From positions 434,001 to 498,000 of the forward strand of contig NZ_MOXD01000002.1 in NCBI RefSeq assembly GCF_001976145.1: 64,000 bases of DNA, read 5' to 3'. Below are positions 17,808 through 26,339 of this stretch, in pieces (positions within the stretch are counted from its first letter, which is position 1; each line of letters starts with the position of its first letter). Origin of the DNA: Serratia oryzae (lineage in GTDB: Bacteria; Pseudomonadota; Gammaproteobacteria; Enterobacterales; Enterobacteriaceae). The position numbers and the translations under genes were made by a program. The notes beneath the pieces were generated by a model. It saw only the letters and a program-made list of their open reading frames with translations, was not told where the DNA came from and did not search any database.

Positions 17808-17917
17808 ATATCAGTCATACTTCAAATAGGGGTAATTATACCCGCGAGCTCGTCAAATTGCCGTATGATGCCATCCGGCAATTGGCGCAGATCATTATTG
17901 AGCGCTTACGCGAGTAA
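17808..17917 (+). other. Possible gene remnant with ERIC-end fragment
   Basis: A short sequence resembling the left ERIC end (TCAGTCATACTTCAAAT, 17811-17827) is followed by 27 in-frame codons ending at TAA 17915-17917 (NYTRELVKLPYD..., ending IIERLRE). The peptide is helix-like and has unusually protein-like composition, but there is no start codon or ribosome site. It could be the tail of a lost gene or chance. It also contains a 7-bp hairpin (ATTGCCG/CGGCAAT). Confidence 0.25.
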
Positions 17918-17929
17918 GTTAAGCATCAC

Positions 17930-18775
17930 CTAGTCTTGGGCGATGGGCTGGTTGCCGCTCAGCAAACCCCATTCGCTCCAGGCACCGTCATACAGCTTCA
18001 CCTGCTGGGCATCAAGCGACAGCAAGCCCAAGGCCAGCACGGCGGCGGTCACGCCAGAACCGCAGCTGACGATGGTCGGTGCGTTGATATCCACGCCTTT
18101 ATCAAGGAAGGTTTTTTTCAGCGCCGCCAGTGATTTGAAACGGCCACCTTCCAGCAGATCGCCATACGGAATGTTGATGCTGCCGGGGATGTGCCCACGG
18201 TGCAAGCCAGGGCGGGGCTCTGGCGCTTGGGCATGAAAACGCGGTGCCGCACGGGCGTCGAGGATCTGCACCTTATCGTGCATGGCCTGTGCAACCTGCT
18301 GCATATTGACCACCGCATCGGCGTTAAAGCGGGCATTGAAGATTGCAGGCTTTGGCTGAGCTGCGCCGGTTTCCAACTTGTTGCCGCGGGCAACCCAGCC
18401 GTTTAAGCCTTCGTCCAGCACGTAAACCTGCTGCGCGCCAAAATTGCGGAATGTCCACCAGCCGCGCGGTGCGGAGAACTGGTTGCCTTCATCGTAGAAA
18501 ACAAGGGTGTGTTGTTCGCTGATACCCAGTTTGGCCGCTGCGGCGCTGAATTCCTTCGCCGTTGGCAACATATGGGGCAGCGAGGTATTTTTATCCGCCA
18601 CATCATCAATATCGAAATACACCGCGCCGGGTAGATGGCCGCGCGCAAATTCGGCCAGCATATCTTTTTTGGGCACCAGGCCGACCGGGGACATACGGAC
18701 GTCGACCAGCACCAGATTTTCATCGTTGATATGTTGTTCCAGCCACTGCGCAGTCACCAAAAATGGAGAATTCAT
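17930..18775 (-). CDS. sseA: 3-mercaptopyruvate sulfurtransferase
   Basis: A 281-residue enzyme made of two rhodanese domains. The N-terminal domain (about 1-135) is inactive and structural, with the family sequence RGHLPGAVYFDID. The C-terminal domain carries the catalytic loop CGSGVT with C238. CGSG(V/T)T is the mercaptopyruvate sulfurtransferase form rather than the CRxGx[R/T] of thiosulfate sulfurtransferases. The enzyme transfers sulfur from 3-mercaptopyruvate to thiols or cyanide in the cytoplasm. Length and sequence match E. coli SseA (281). Single-gene unit, divergent from the Nudix gene. Confidence 0.95.
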   Translation of the reverse strand: MNSPFLVTAQWLEQHINDENLVLVDVRMSPVGLVPKKDMLAEFARGHLPGAVYFDIDDVADKNTSLPHMLPTAKEFSAAAAKLGISEQHTLVFYDEGNQFSAPRGWWTFRNFGAQQVYVLDEGLNGWVARGNKLETGAAQPKPAIFNARFNADAVVNMQQVAQAMHDKVQILDARAAPRFHAQAPEPRPGLHRGHIPGSINIPYGDLLEGGRFKSLAALKKTFLDKGVDINAPTIVSCGSGVTAAVLALGLLSLDAQQVKLYDGAWSEWGLLSGNQPIAQD

Positions 18776-18891
18776 CGTTGTTATCCGCCTGTTAGCAAAT
18801 CGGGGGTTTTACTATACACCAGCGCCAAGGCGACAGGTGCAAGTTGAAGAGGATATGATGTTTATGGATAGAAATCTGAGAGTAAATACCG

Positions 18892-19311
18892 ATGATTGAG
18901 CACGACTTTGGCGGCGCAAAAATCGCGCTGCTGCGCGGCGATGCGGTGCTGGTTTACCTGCGTGATGCAAAGCCCGGTATTCCGTGGCCCGGCTGTTGGG
19001 ATCTGCCCGGCGGCGGGCGCGAAGGGGGCGAAACGCCGCTGGAGTGCGTACAGCGAGAAACCCTGGAAGAGTTTGGCATTCCGCTTTCGGCGCGCCAGAT
19101 TCTGTGGCAGCAGCGTTACGCCGGGATCCAGCCCGGCTATCCACCCACCTGGTTTATGATCGGTGAGATCACGCCAGAGCAGATCGCCGCAATCCGTTTC
19201 GGTGACGAGGGGCAGCGCTGGCAAATGATGCCGGTGAACGAGTTTGTACAGCACCCGCAAGGGATCGCCCACCTGCGCCAGCGGCTGGCGGACTATCTGG
19301 CACCGCGCTAG
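18892..19311 (+). CDS. Nudix hydrolase
   Basis: A 139-residue hydrolase with a complete Nudix box at 41-63 (GGREGGETPLECV, then QRETLEEFGI), fitting G-x5-E-x7-RE-U-x-EE-x-G-U. Such enzymes cleave nucleoside diphosphates linked to another moiety, using Mg2+. The flanking KIALLRGDAVLVYLRD and WDLPGG are typical of MutT-like small members. The exact substrate is unknown. It overlaps the convergent TudS-type gene by 4 bp. Confidence 0.9.
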   Translation: MIEHDFGGAKIALLRGDAVLVYLRDAKPGIPWPGCWDLPGGGREGGETPLECVQRETLEEFGIPLSARQILWQQRYAGIQPGYPPTWFMIGEITPEQIAAIRFGDEGQRWQMMPVNEFVQHPQGIAHLRQRLADYLAPR

Positions 19312-19808
19312 GTGCGCTCAGCGGCCTCAACGCGGGCAATCAACGTTTCAATCTGATGCTCGGAAAACACCTCAATGCCGTTCTGGCGCAATAATTCTGC
19401 GGTGACCCCGCTGCCGGGCTGTGTCTGGCCGCCGAATGAGCCGTCATAAATCGTCTGGCTACCGCAGGAAGGGCTGCGATCGCTGAGCAGGGCGAAGCGG
19501 CAATCGTGCAGGCGCGCGGTATTCAGCGCCAGATGCGCCCCCAACAGATAGGGTTCGGTCACATCGTTACCGTCAGCGTCGATCACTCTGGCCTTACCGG
19601 CAATCACCTCGGCCCCGTTGGCTGCGGCGGCAATTTCAGCCGGTGGGCGCGGCGTAGAAAACCCCGCTGCCAGCTCGGGGCAGCAGATCACCCATCGCCC
19701 CTCCTGCTGCCAGCGTTCCAACGTGGAGTGAACCAGCGTTTTATTGGATGCGTTATAACGCACCTTGAAGCCTGCCAGGCAGGCACTGACTAAGATCTTG
19801 GGTGGCAT
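19308..19808 (-). CDS. DUF523/TudS-type thiouracil desulfidase family protein
   Basis: A 166-residue protein of DUF523. The conserved cysteines are present: C10 (LVSACLAG), C42-C43 (ICCPELAAGF) and C115 (RSPSCGSQTIYDGSF). In characterised members (TudS), three cysteines hold an iron-sulfur cluster that removes sulfur from thiouracil. Length and motif order match. The closeness to sseA, a sulfur-transfer enzyme, may be coincidental since the two are in different units. It starts at 19808. Confidence 0.85.
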   Translation of the reverse strand: MPPKILVSACLAGFKVRYNASNKTLVHSTLERWQQEGRWVICCPELAAGFSTPRPPAEIAAAANGAEVIAGKARVIDADGNDVTEPYLLGAHLALNTARLHDCRFALLSDRSPSCGSQTIYDGSFGGQTQPGSGVTAELLRQNGIEVFSEHQIETLIARVEAAERT

Positions 19809-19871
19809 GCTGATATCCTGCTAAGAGCCTGATGATGATTGTTCATTCTGGCGCGCTGAAGCCCATCTGTT

Positions 19872-21299
19872 TTACGGGCCGGATTGGCTTTGCATGATCT
19901 GGGTGATAGTGAGGCCAACCTGTTTCACCGCGCGCTCAACGTCGGCGGTCAGTTTTTGCGCGTAGTTGATGCGCAGGCAGTTACGGTATTTGCCTGCGGC
20001 GGAAAAAATGCTGCCGACGGCAATTTGTACGCCCTGATTTTCCAGGCAGCGGTTGAGGCGCAGGGTATCAAACTCCTCATGCAGTTCGATCCACAGCATA
20101 AACCCGCCTCGCGGCTGGCTGACGCGCGTACCCGCAGGGAAGTATTGGGTGATCCAGCAGGTCATCAGATCGCGGTTTTGCTGATAGCGGATGCGCATGC
20201 GGCGCAGGTGCTGCATGTAGTGGCCGTGGCGGATAAATTCGGCAATGGCAAACTGCGGCTGAGTGGCCGTTGCGCCGGTGCCGATATATTTCATGTGCAG
20301 CACGCGCTCAAGATAGCGGCCAGGGGCGATCCAACCAATGCGCAGGCCGGGAGCCAGCGTTTTGGAAAACGAACTGCACAGCAGCACCCGCCCGTCATCG
20401 TCGAAAGACTTGATGGTGCGCGGCCGAGGGTAGCTGTAGGCAATATCGCCATACACATCATCTTCGATAATGGCCACATCGTAACGCTGTGCCAGCATCA
20501 GCAGGCGCTTTTTGCGCGCATCCGGCATGATATAGCCGAGCGGATTGTTGCAGTTCGGGGTCAGCAGGATCACCTTCACCGGCCACTGTTCCAGGGCCAT
20601 CTCCAAGGCTTCCAGATTGATACCGGTCAGGGGATCGGTCGGGATCTCCAGCGCCTTCATGCCCAAGCCTTTCAGCGTCTGCATGGTGCCGTGATAGCAG
20701 GGGGAATCGACCGCCACGATATCCCCAGCCTGACAGATAGCGCGCAGCCCGGCGGAAAGGGCCTCTTGGCAACCGGTGGTGATCACCAGTTGCTCGGCAT
20801 CAAGCTAACAGCCGGAATCCAGCAGCAGACGGGCGATCTGCTCGCGCAGGCTGGCCACGCCTTGAATGTTGTCGTAATACAGGCTGCGCAAGTCGCCGTG
20901 GCGGGCGTTACTGCTCAGTGCCTTGAGCAGTGGCTTGAGCGTGGCTTCGCTGACATCTGGCATCCCGCGCCCCAGTTGCACCAGATCGTTGCGTGGTTTG
21001 CTGCGGATCAGCTCCAGCACCAGTTCCCATTGCGAGATTTCCACCGGGCGCTGCACCGGGCGGCTGACCGCCGGCAGCTCGGCGACCCGATGCGGCCTGC
21101 GCACGAAGTAGCCGGACTTGGCCCGTGGTTCAACCAACTGATGTTCTTCGAGCTGGCGGTAGGCCTGCTGTACGGTGCTGATACTGACGCCGTGTTCCAG
21201 GCTGAGGGTACGTACCGAAGGCAAACGCTCGCCCGCAGCATACAGCCCTTGTTCAATGCGTTGTCTGAGAATGGCGGCCAGGGCGGCGTAGCGTGTCAT
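19872..21299 (-). pseudogene. yjiR: yjiR, MocR-type regulator broken by an in-frame amber codon
   Basis: Read on the minus strand, the frame encodes a MocR-type protein of about 475 residues. A GntR winged helix comes first (residues 1-75: GERLPSVRTLSLEHGVSIST). A fold-type I aminotransferase domain follows: NCNNPLGY, IEDDVYGDI, and CSSFSKTLAPGLRIGW with the PLP lysine. Codon 165 is TAG (cta at 20805-20807 on the plus strand). The sequence reads DSGC-stop-LDAEQLVITTGC, so a single CAG-to-TAG change would explain it. The rest is intact in one frame. The neighbour on the other side is yjiS, as in E. coli, which supports the name. A truncated 164-residue DNA-binding piece could still be made. 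Confidence 0.85.
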
Positions 21300-21474
21300 A
21301 CAGATACCCCAAATGATGCTGTCTGAAAAAAAACCGGTACAGATAGCTCCAAACTAGACCATTCAGCGGCCTGAAAACAGCCTGTGTATGGAAAAAATAC
21401 CATTTTGCTGCATCTGTATTCTTTTCGGTTGGCACCGCATCATCAGTCCAGATGATAAACATAGGGAGATCATA

Positions 21475-21663
21475 ATGATGACAATATCCGCCGAACGCCA
21501 ACCCGTGCAACATAAGGCGCTATGGCGTTGGCTGCAATCTTGCCTGCAACGCCAGCAGACACGCCGCGCGCTGCTGTTGCTCAGTGATGATCAGTTGGCT
21601 GATATCGGCTTAAGCCGTGCGCAGGCCAAGCGCGAAGGATACAAACCTTTTTGGCGGGAGTGA
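21475..21663 (+). CDS. yjiS: DUF1127 protein, YjiS-like
   Basis: A 62-residue basic protein. The DUF1127 core fills the C-terminal half: LLLLSDDQLADIGLSRAQAK, preceded by a helix ALWRWLQSCLQRQQTRRALL. Related small proteins act in RNA turnover and phosphate or carbon metabolism in Alphaproteobacteria; the enterobacterial YjiS role is unknown. GGGAG at 21464-21468 precedes the ATGs at 21475 and 21478. It is divergent from yjiR, whose MocR-type product would be the natural regulator but is broken here. Confidence 0.85.
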   Translation: MMTISAERQPVQHKALWRWLQSCLQRQQTRRALLLLSDDQLADIGLSRAQAKREGYKPFWRE

Positions 21664-21828
21664 GGGGGGATTAACACTTTTACCGCCTCGTATTTTTGAA
21701 ATGAAACATTCAACTAATGGGTGTTATGAACTGCACTTTGCAAGATTGAACTGCTGTTGCATCCAGCTTGTAGCCTTCTATGAAGGCTATCACGGATATG
21801 AGGTTAATTTTGCTGTTGGCTTGTTATT

Positions 21829-21871
21829 GGAATTTAAATTCCATATATATATTTATAGGAAAATAAATTCC
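21829..21871. promoter_or_regulatory. Paired 14-bp GGAA-n6-TTCC palindromes
   Basis: GGAATTTAAATTCC (21829-21842, perfect palindrome) and GGAAAATAAATTCC (21858-21871) both continue CATAT and are 29 bp apart centre to centre, close to three helical turns. They lie 40 bp before the dehydrogenase start. The layout suits cooperative binding of a dimeric repressor (for instance LacI or ROK type). No regulator gene is adjacent. Confidence 0.5.
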
Positions 21872-21911
21872 ATATGTGGTGTGTCAGCAAAACCAGACTC
21901 AGGAGACAGCG

Positions 21912-23042
21912 ATGAGACAGGTACGCGTTGGATTGATTGGTACCGGCTATATTGGCCGCTGCCATGCTATTGCCTATGCACAGGCGGGCACGGTGTTCCC
22001 CTTGAAAGGGGAACTGGTTCTGGAGATGTTGGCGGAGATCACTCCCGAATTGGCTGCGCAGCGGGCGGCGGAGTTCGGCTTCTCGCGTTCAACCGCCGAC
22101 TGGCACGCGCTGGTGGCCGATCCTGCCATTGACGTGGTGGATATCTGTGCGCCGAACTTCCTGCATAAAGAGATGGCACTGGCGGCGATTCACCATGGCA
22201 AACATGTGTATTGCGAAAAACCGTTGGCATTGAATGCGCAAGACGCCGCGGAAATGGTGCAGGCCGCCCGAGCCAAAGGGGTAAAAACCCTAGTGGGTTT
22301 CAACTACATGAAAAACCCGACCAGCCAGTTGGCGCGCCAGATTATCGCCAACGGTGAGATCGGCGACGTGGTGCATTTCTACGGTACGCATAATGAGGAT
22401 TATCTGGCCGAACCACGCACGCCGATCGACTGGCACTGCCGTAAGGCCAGCGCCGGGCTGGGGGCGTTGGGCGATCTGGCGGCGCATATCGTCAATATGG
22501 CGCATTACCTGGTGGGGGAGATTGCGGCGGTTTCCGGCGATCTGCACACCTTCATTAAACAGCGGCCCGATCCTAAGAATCCAGCGCTGCTGTGTGCAGT
22601 GGAGAACGAAGATCAGGCCAGTGCGTTGCTGCGCTTTGCCAACGGCGCGATGGGCACTATAGAAACCTCGCGCATTGCCTGTGGGCGCAAAATGGGCCTG
22701 AGCTATGTGGTCACCGGCACCAAAGGCACGCTGAGCTTTACCCAGGAACGGATGGCAGAGCTGAAACTGTATCGCCACGATGAGCCTGCTGAACGCCAGG
22801 GGTTCAAAACCATTCTGGTGGGGCCACAGCACCCGGATTACGCGGCATTCTGCATCAGCGCCGGGCACGGCATCGGTTTTAACGATCGGAAAACGGTCGA
22901 GATCCGCGATCTGGTTAACGGTATTGCCGCAGGGGATCCGATGTGGCCAGACTTTGCCGAGGGATGGAAGGTTTCCTGCGTGCTGGATGCGATCGCCGCT
23001 TCTGCCGCACAGCGCCGCTGGCTGGAAGTTAATCATGGTTGA
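21912..23042 (+). CDS. Gfo/Idh/MocA family oxidoreductase
   Basis: A 376-residue NAD(P)-dependent dehydrogenase. The N-terminal Rossmann fold starts VRVGLIGTGYIGRCHA with GxGxxG at about 10-15. The family motif EKPLA (about 106-110: YCEKPLALNA) supplies the catalytic lysine. The C-terminal substrate domain has GALGDLAAHIVNMAHYL, giving the D-x3-H catalytic pair. Relatives oxidise inositols, sugars or sugar acids. AGGAGACAGCG precedes the ATG at 21912. It is a single gene with its own paired operators upstream and a strong hairpin downstream. The substrate is unknown. Confidence 0.88.
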   Translation: MRQVRVGLIGTGYIGRCHAIAYAQAGTVFPLKGELVLEMLAEITPELAAQRAAEFGFSRSTADWHALVADPAIDVVDICAPNFLHKEMALAAIHHGKHVYCEKPLALNAQDAAEMVQAARAKGVKTLVGFNYMKNPTSQLARQIIANGEIGDVVHFYGTHNEDYLAEPRTPIDWHCRKASAGLGALGDLAAHIVNMAHYLVGEIAAVSGDLHTFIKQRPDPKNPALLCAVENEDQASALLRFANGAMGTIETSRIACGRKMGLSYVVTGTKGTLSFTQERMAELKLYRHDEPAERQGFKTILVGPQHPDYAAFCISAGHGIGFNDRKTVEIRDLVNGIAAGDPMWPDFAEGWKVSCVLDAIAASAAQRRWLEVNHG

Positions 23043-23046
23043 TGCC

Positions 23047-23072
23047 TACGGGCTCAGCGTGCTGAGCCCGTA
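23047..23072. terminator. Bidirectional terminator hairpin
   Basis: TACGGGCTCAGC (23047-23058) and GCTGAGCCCGTA (23061-23072) are perfectly complementary with a 2-base gap. The hairpin sits between the convergent dehydrogenase and amidohydrolase genes. Confidence 0.75.
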
Positions 23073-23079
23073 ATGTTAG

Positions 23080-24951
23080 TCAAAACGCAAAACAAGAACA
23101 GCCAAATGCGCCCCAGAAGGCATTCTCATCGGAAATAGGAATGCTGGAACGGCGGGCAATATCATGCTGGTGCGCATGAACACCGCAAGGGCCACAGCAT
23201 TGGTGCGCCTGGCTTAATATTCCCACGCTGCTGGTGGCCGTTGGCGGTGCCGAGCGATAGTGCCCCGGTACCTTAACCACTGGGGACCATTCCGGCAGCA
23301 CCGGTAACGGCGGTGGAGAAAACGGGGAGAAGCTGCCAGCAGCATAGACAATTTTACCGTCTACCACCGTCATCACCGACTCAATGCCTTTGATCTGCTC
23401 TTCCTGCACGCTGAAGTAGTCTTGTGACAGCACCGCCAGATCGGCCAGTTGGCCCACTTTGATCTGGCCTTTTTTACCCTGATCGCTAGAGAACCAGGCG
23501 CTACCCTGTGTCCATAGCATCAGCGCGGTGTCACGATCCAGACGTGCGCTGTCGTCGTACATTGCCATGCCGCCAACCGTGCGGCCAGAAACCAGCCAAT
23601 ACAACGCGGTCCACGGATTGTAGCTGGCAACGCGGGTGGCATCGGTGCCTAATCCGACCGGCAGTTCTGCCGCCAGCATTTTGGCCACTGGCGGAGTCTG
23701 CTTGGTGGCCTCTGCGCCGTAACGCTCGGCAAAGTATTCACCCTGAAACGCCATACGGTGCTGCACGGCAATGCCGCCGCCGAGGGCTTTCACCCGCTCG
23801 ATATTGCGTTCTGATATGGTTTCCGCATGGTCAAAGATCCAATGCAAACCGGCAAACGGTATCTCACGGTTAACTTTTTCGAACACGTTCAGCATACGGC
23901 TGATGGATTCGTCGTAAGTGGCATGCAGGCGGAATGGCCAGCGGTGTTCCACCAGATGGCGAACTACGCGCTCCAACTCCTCTTCCATGCCCTGCGGCAA
24001 ATCTGGCCGTGGTTGCAGGAAATCTTCGAAATCCGCAGCCGAAAATACCAGCATTTCTCCCGCGCCGTTATGGCGGTAGAAATCCGTACCCTGGCCGGGC
24101 TTGAGCATATCGGTCCAGAGCTGAAAATCGGCCAACTCCTGTTTAGGGTGCTGGGTAAACAGGTTGTAGGCGATGCGAATAGTCAGCTGTTTTTTCTCGT
24201 GCAGTTCCGCAATCACCTGATAATCATCGGGATAGTTTTGGAAACCCCCGCCCGCATCGATCGCGCTGGTCAAGCCCAGGCGGTTCAGTTCACGCATAAA
24301 CTGGCGGGTCGAATTGATCTGGTGTTCCAGCGGCAGGCTTGGCCCTTTGGCTAAAGTGGCGTAAAGCAGCATGGCGTTGGGTTTGGCGATCAGCATGCCG
24401 GTGGGGTTGCCGTTGCTGTCACGCTGAATTTCTCCTCCCGGAGGGTTTGGCGTGTCTTTGGTGTAACCCACCACTTTCAGCGCTGCGCGATTCAGCAGGG
24501 CGCGATCGTACAGATGCAGAACAAACACCGGGGTGTCCGGGGCGGCGGCGTTGATCTCATCCAGCGTCGGCATGCGGCGTTCGGCAAACTGGAACTCGCT
24601 CCAGCCGCCGACCACTCTGATCCACTGCGGGCTTGGCGTGCGTAACGCCTGCTCTTTCAGCATCTGCAGGGCGTCGGCCAGTGAGGGAACCCCCTCCCAA
24701 CGTAATTCCAGGTTGTAGTTCAATCCACCACGGATCAGGTGCAGGTGAGAGTCGTTCAGGCCTGGCACCGCCGTGTGGCCGTGCAGGTCGATTACCTGTG
24801 TTTCTGGCCCGGCATGTTGCATAACGTCGTTTTCGCTGCCGACGGCAACAAATTTGCCGTCTTTGATCGCCACGGCCTGAGCGGTGGGGTTTTCGCGATC
24901 GACCGTATGAAATTTACCGTTGATGATGATCAATGATGCTGTGTGACTCAT
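23080..24951 (-). CDS. YtcJ-type amidohydrolase
   Basis: A 623-residue metal-dependent hydrolase. It has the N-terminal LIIINGKFHTVD strand, then the HLH metal motif (GLNDSHLHLIRGG, about residue 66-72), a long TIM barrel with GTDATRVASYNPW near residue 455, and the usual IKVGQLADLAVLS turn. It resembles YtcJ/exoenzyme-regulation amidohydrolases, which act on amide or carbamate bonds of unknown substrates. The C-terminal ~80 residues form an extension rich in cysteine and histidine (QCCGPCGVHAHQHD, and FGCSCFAF at the end). I placed the start at 24951 (MSHTASLI); the open frame extends upstream across the next gene without homology. It is third in the operon running from 26199. Confidence 0.85.
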   Translation of the reverse strand: MSHTASLIIINGKFHTVDRENPTAQAVAIKDGKFVAVGSENDVMQHAGPETQVIDLHGHTAVPGLNDSHLHLIRGGLNYNLELRWEGVPSLADALQMLKEQALRTPSPQWIRVVGGWSEFQFAERRMPTLDEINAAAPDTPVFVLHLYDRALLNRAALKVVGYTKDTPNPPGGEIQRDSNGNPTGMLIAKPNAMLLYATLAKGPSLPLEHQINSTRQFMRELNRLGLTSAIDAGGGFQNYPDDYQVIAELHEKKQLTIRIAYNLFTQHPKQELADFQLWTDMLKPGQGTDFYRHNGAGEMLVFSAADFEDFLQPRPDLPQGMEEELERVVRHLVEHRWPFRLHATYDESISRMLNVFEKVNREIPFAGLHWIFDHAETISERNIERVKALGGGIAVQHRMAFQGEYFAERYGAEATKQTPPVAKMLAAELPVGLGTDATRVASYNPWTALYWLVSGRTVGGMAMYDDSARLDRDTALMLWTQGSAWFSSDQGKKGQIKVGQLADLAVLSQDYFSVQEEQIKGIESVMTVVDGKIVYAAGSFSPFSPPPLPVLPEWSPVVKVPGHYRSAPPTATSSVGILSQAHQCCGPCGVHAHQHDIARRSSIPISDENAFWGAFGCSCFAF

Positions 24952-24962
24952 AACGTTTTCCT

Positions 24963-25508
24963 TTAATGGCGGGTGAGCCATTGATGAAACTGGCGCGTGA
25001 CGAGCGGCATCCACAGGAATACCACCAGGGCAACCACGCTGGCATCGTTCAGTAAATGCCCGGCCAGGGAGCCGCTTAACCCAGGTAAGAGTTGGCTCCA
25101 AAACCAGGGCACCAGATTGGTTGAAGGGAAAATCACTAGCAGAGTGATTAAAAACTGCTTCCACTTGGCGGGGGTGCGCACGTTGGCACTGGGGGGCGTG
25201 AACCAGAACTCGGCACCAGGGCGGATTTCGATATGATCGCTGCCCAACAGCAATGGCGTGACTTGCTCGATGTACTGCACGCGCTGCGGGGAGTGGATCC
25301 AACGGTATAAGTTATCCAGATTATCGAAGCGCACCAGCACCGTATAAGCCTGCTCGCTGCCGGAAGGGCGGATGACGTTGACCCCCAGATGGCCGGTAAA
25401 GGTGGCCGCATCGGGCATGATGCGTTTTAACCAGGCTTCATAGGCTTGTTCCTGGCCTGGCGCCAGATGGTGAGTCACAACCAGCGTAACGTGTTGCTGA
25501 TGAGGCAT
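24963..25508 (-). CDS. Antibiotic biosynthesis monooxygenase-domain membrane protein
   Basis: 181 residues. The N-terminal ~95 residues are an ABM ferredoxin-like domain (VTLVVTHHLAPGQEQAYEAW, then TFTGHLGVNVIRP). The remainder has two hydrophobic helices (ITLLVIFPSTNLVPWFW and SVVALVVFLWMPLV), so the domain is probably tethered to the inner membrane. Such two-part proteins are common beside ycaC-like hydrolases and YtcJ amidohydrolases; the chemistry is not established. It is second in the three-gene operon, 46 bp after the hydrolase and 11 bp before the amidohydrolase. Confidence 0.8.
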   Translation of the reverse strand: MPHQQHVTLVVTHHLAPGQEQAYEAWLKRIMPDAATFTGHLGVNVIRPSGSEQAYTVLVRFDNLDNLYRWIHSPQRVQYIEQVTPLLLGSDHIEIRPGAEFWFTPPSANVRTPAKWKQFLITLLVIFPSTNLVPWFWSQLLPGLSGSLAGHLLNDASVVALVVFLWMPLVTRQFHQWLTRH

Positions 25509-25554
25509 GGAACTGGCTCCTTAAAAATCCCGGCCGCGTGGGCCGGGCAAGGTT

Positions 25555-26199
25555 TTATTTCACACTGCGCGCCGGGGCGTGATGTACCATGGTATAGGCA
25601 TAGTCAACGCCCATGCCGTAGGCACCGCTGTGTTCACGCACCAGATCCATCACGGCGTCATAGGTCTCTTTACGTGCCCAGTCGCGTTGGTACTCAAGCA
25701 ATACCTGTTGCCAGGTTACCGGGATCGCGCCAGCCTGTACCATACGATCGATGGCACGTTCATGAGCATCGACGGAAGTGCCGCCAGACGTGTCGGTGAC
25801 CACATAAACTTCATAACCGGCTTCCAGCGCCATTAAGGCTGGAAAGGTCAGGCAGACTTCGGTCCACAGGGCAGAGATCACCAGCTTTTTGCGGCCAGTG
25901 GCTTCTACCGCTTTGACGAACGCCGCGTCTTCCCAGGAGTTCATCGAGGAGCGCTCAATCGGGGTGATTTCAGGGTGAGTCGCCAACAGTTCCGGCCAGA
26001 TATAGCCGCTGAAGCTTTCGGTTTCGACAGAGGTGAAAATCGTAGGCACATTAAAAATTTTGCCCGCCTTTGCCAGCGCAACCACGTTGTTTTTCAGCTG
26101 CTGGCGATCAATATTGACAACGCCAAAAGCCATCTGTGGTTGATGATCGATAAAAAGCAGTGCGGAATTTTTCGGATCAAGCAATTGAAACTTAGACAT
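25555..26199 (-). CDS. YcaC-like cysteine hydrolase
   Basis: A 214-residue isochorismatase-superfamily protein resembling E. coli YcaC, an octameric hydrolase of unknown substrate. Visible elements: D18 in LLFIDHQPQM, RSSMNSWED around residues 83-91, and nucleophile C116 in ALWTEVCLTFPAL. It begins the operon that continues with the ABM protein and the amidohydrolase and is divergent from a LysR gene, which is the likely regulator. The three enzymes together suggest breakdown of an amide-containing small molecule, by inference. Confidence 0.85.
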   Translation of the reverse strand: MSKFQLLDPKNSALLFIDHQPQMAFGVVNIDRQQLKNNVVALAKAGKIFNVPTIFTSVETESFSGYIWPELLATHPEITPIERSSMNSWEDAAFVKAVEATGRKKLVISALWTEVCLTFPALMALEAGYEVYVVTDTSGGTSVDAHERAIDRMVQAGAIPVTWQQVLLEYQRDWARKETYDAVMDLVREHSGAYGMGVDYAYTMVHHAPARSVK

Positions 26200-26339
26200 A
26201 ATTTACCTTCCAAATCGGATTTTCGTGAATAAGACAGACAAGCTGTATCAGTGAAATGAATGGTAGGGAGATGCCGTTTTCAAAGAAAGCGTAGAATTTT
26301 TGTCTTCTTGTTAAGTTTTTTTATACACAGGGGTATGAG

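Noticed and set aside
19884-21326. A 480-codon open frame on the plus strand
   Set aside because: It lies opposite yjiR, has no ribosome site and no family match. Its composition (Gln/His/Ala/Gly) is that of an antisense shadow.
24952-25302. Extended start for the amidohydrolase
   Set aside because: The open frame continues upstream through the ABM gene in another frame. The family's N-terminus begins at MSHTASLI, so the extension is not coding.
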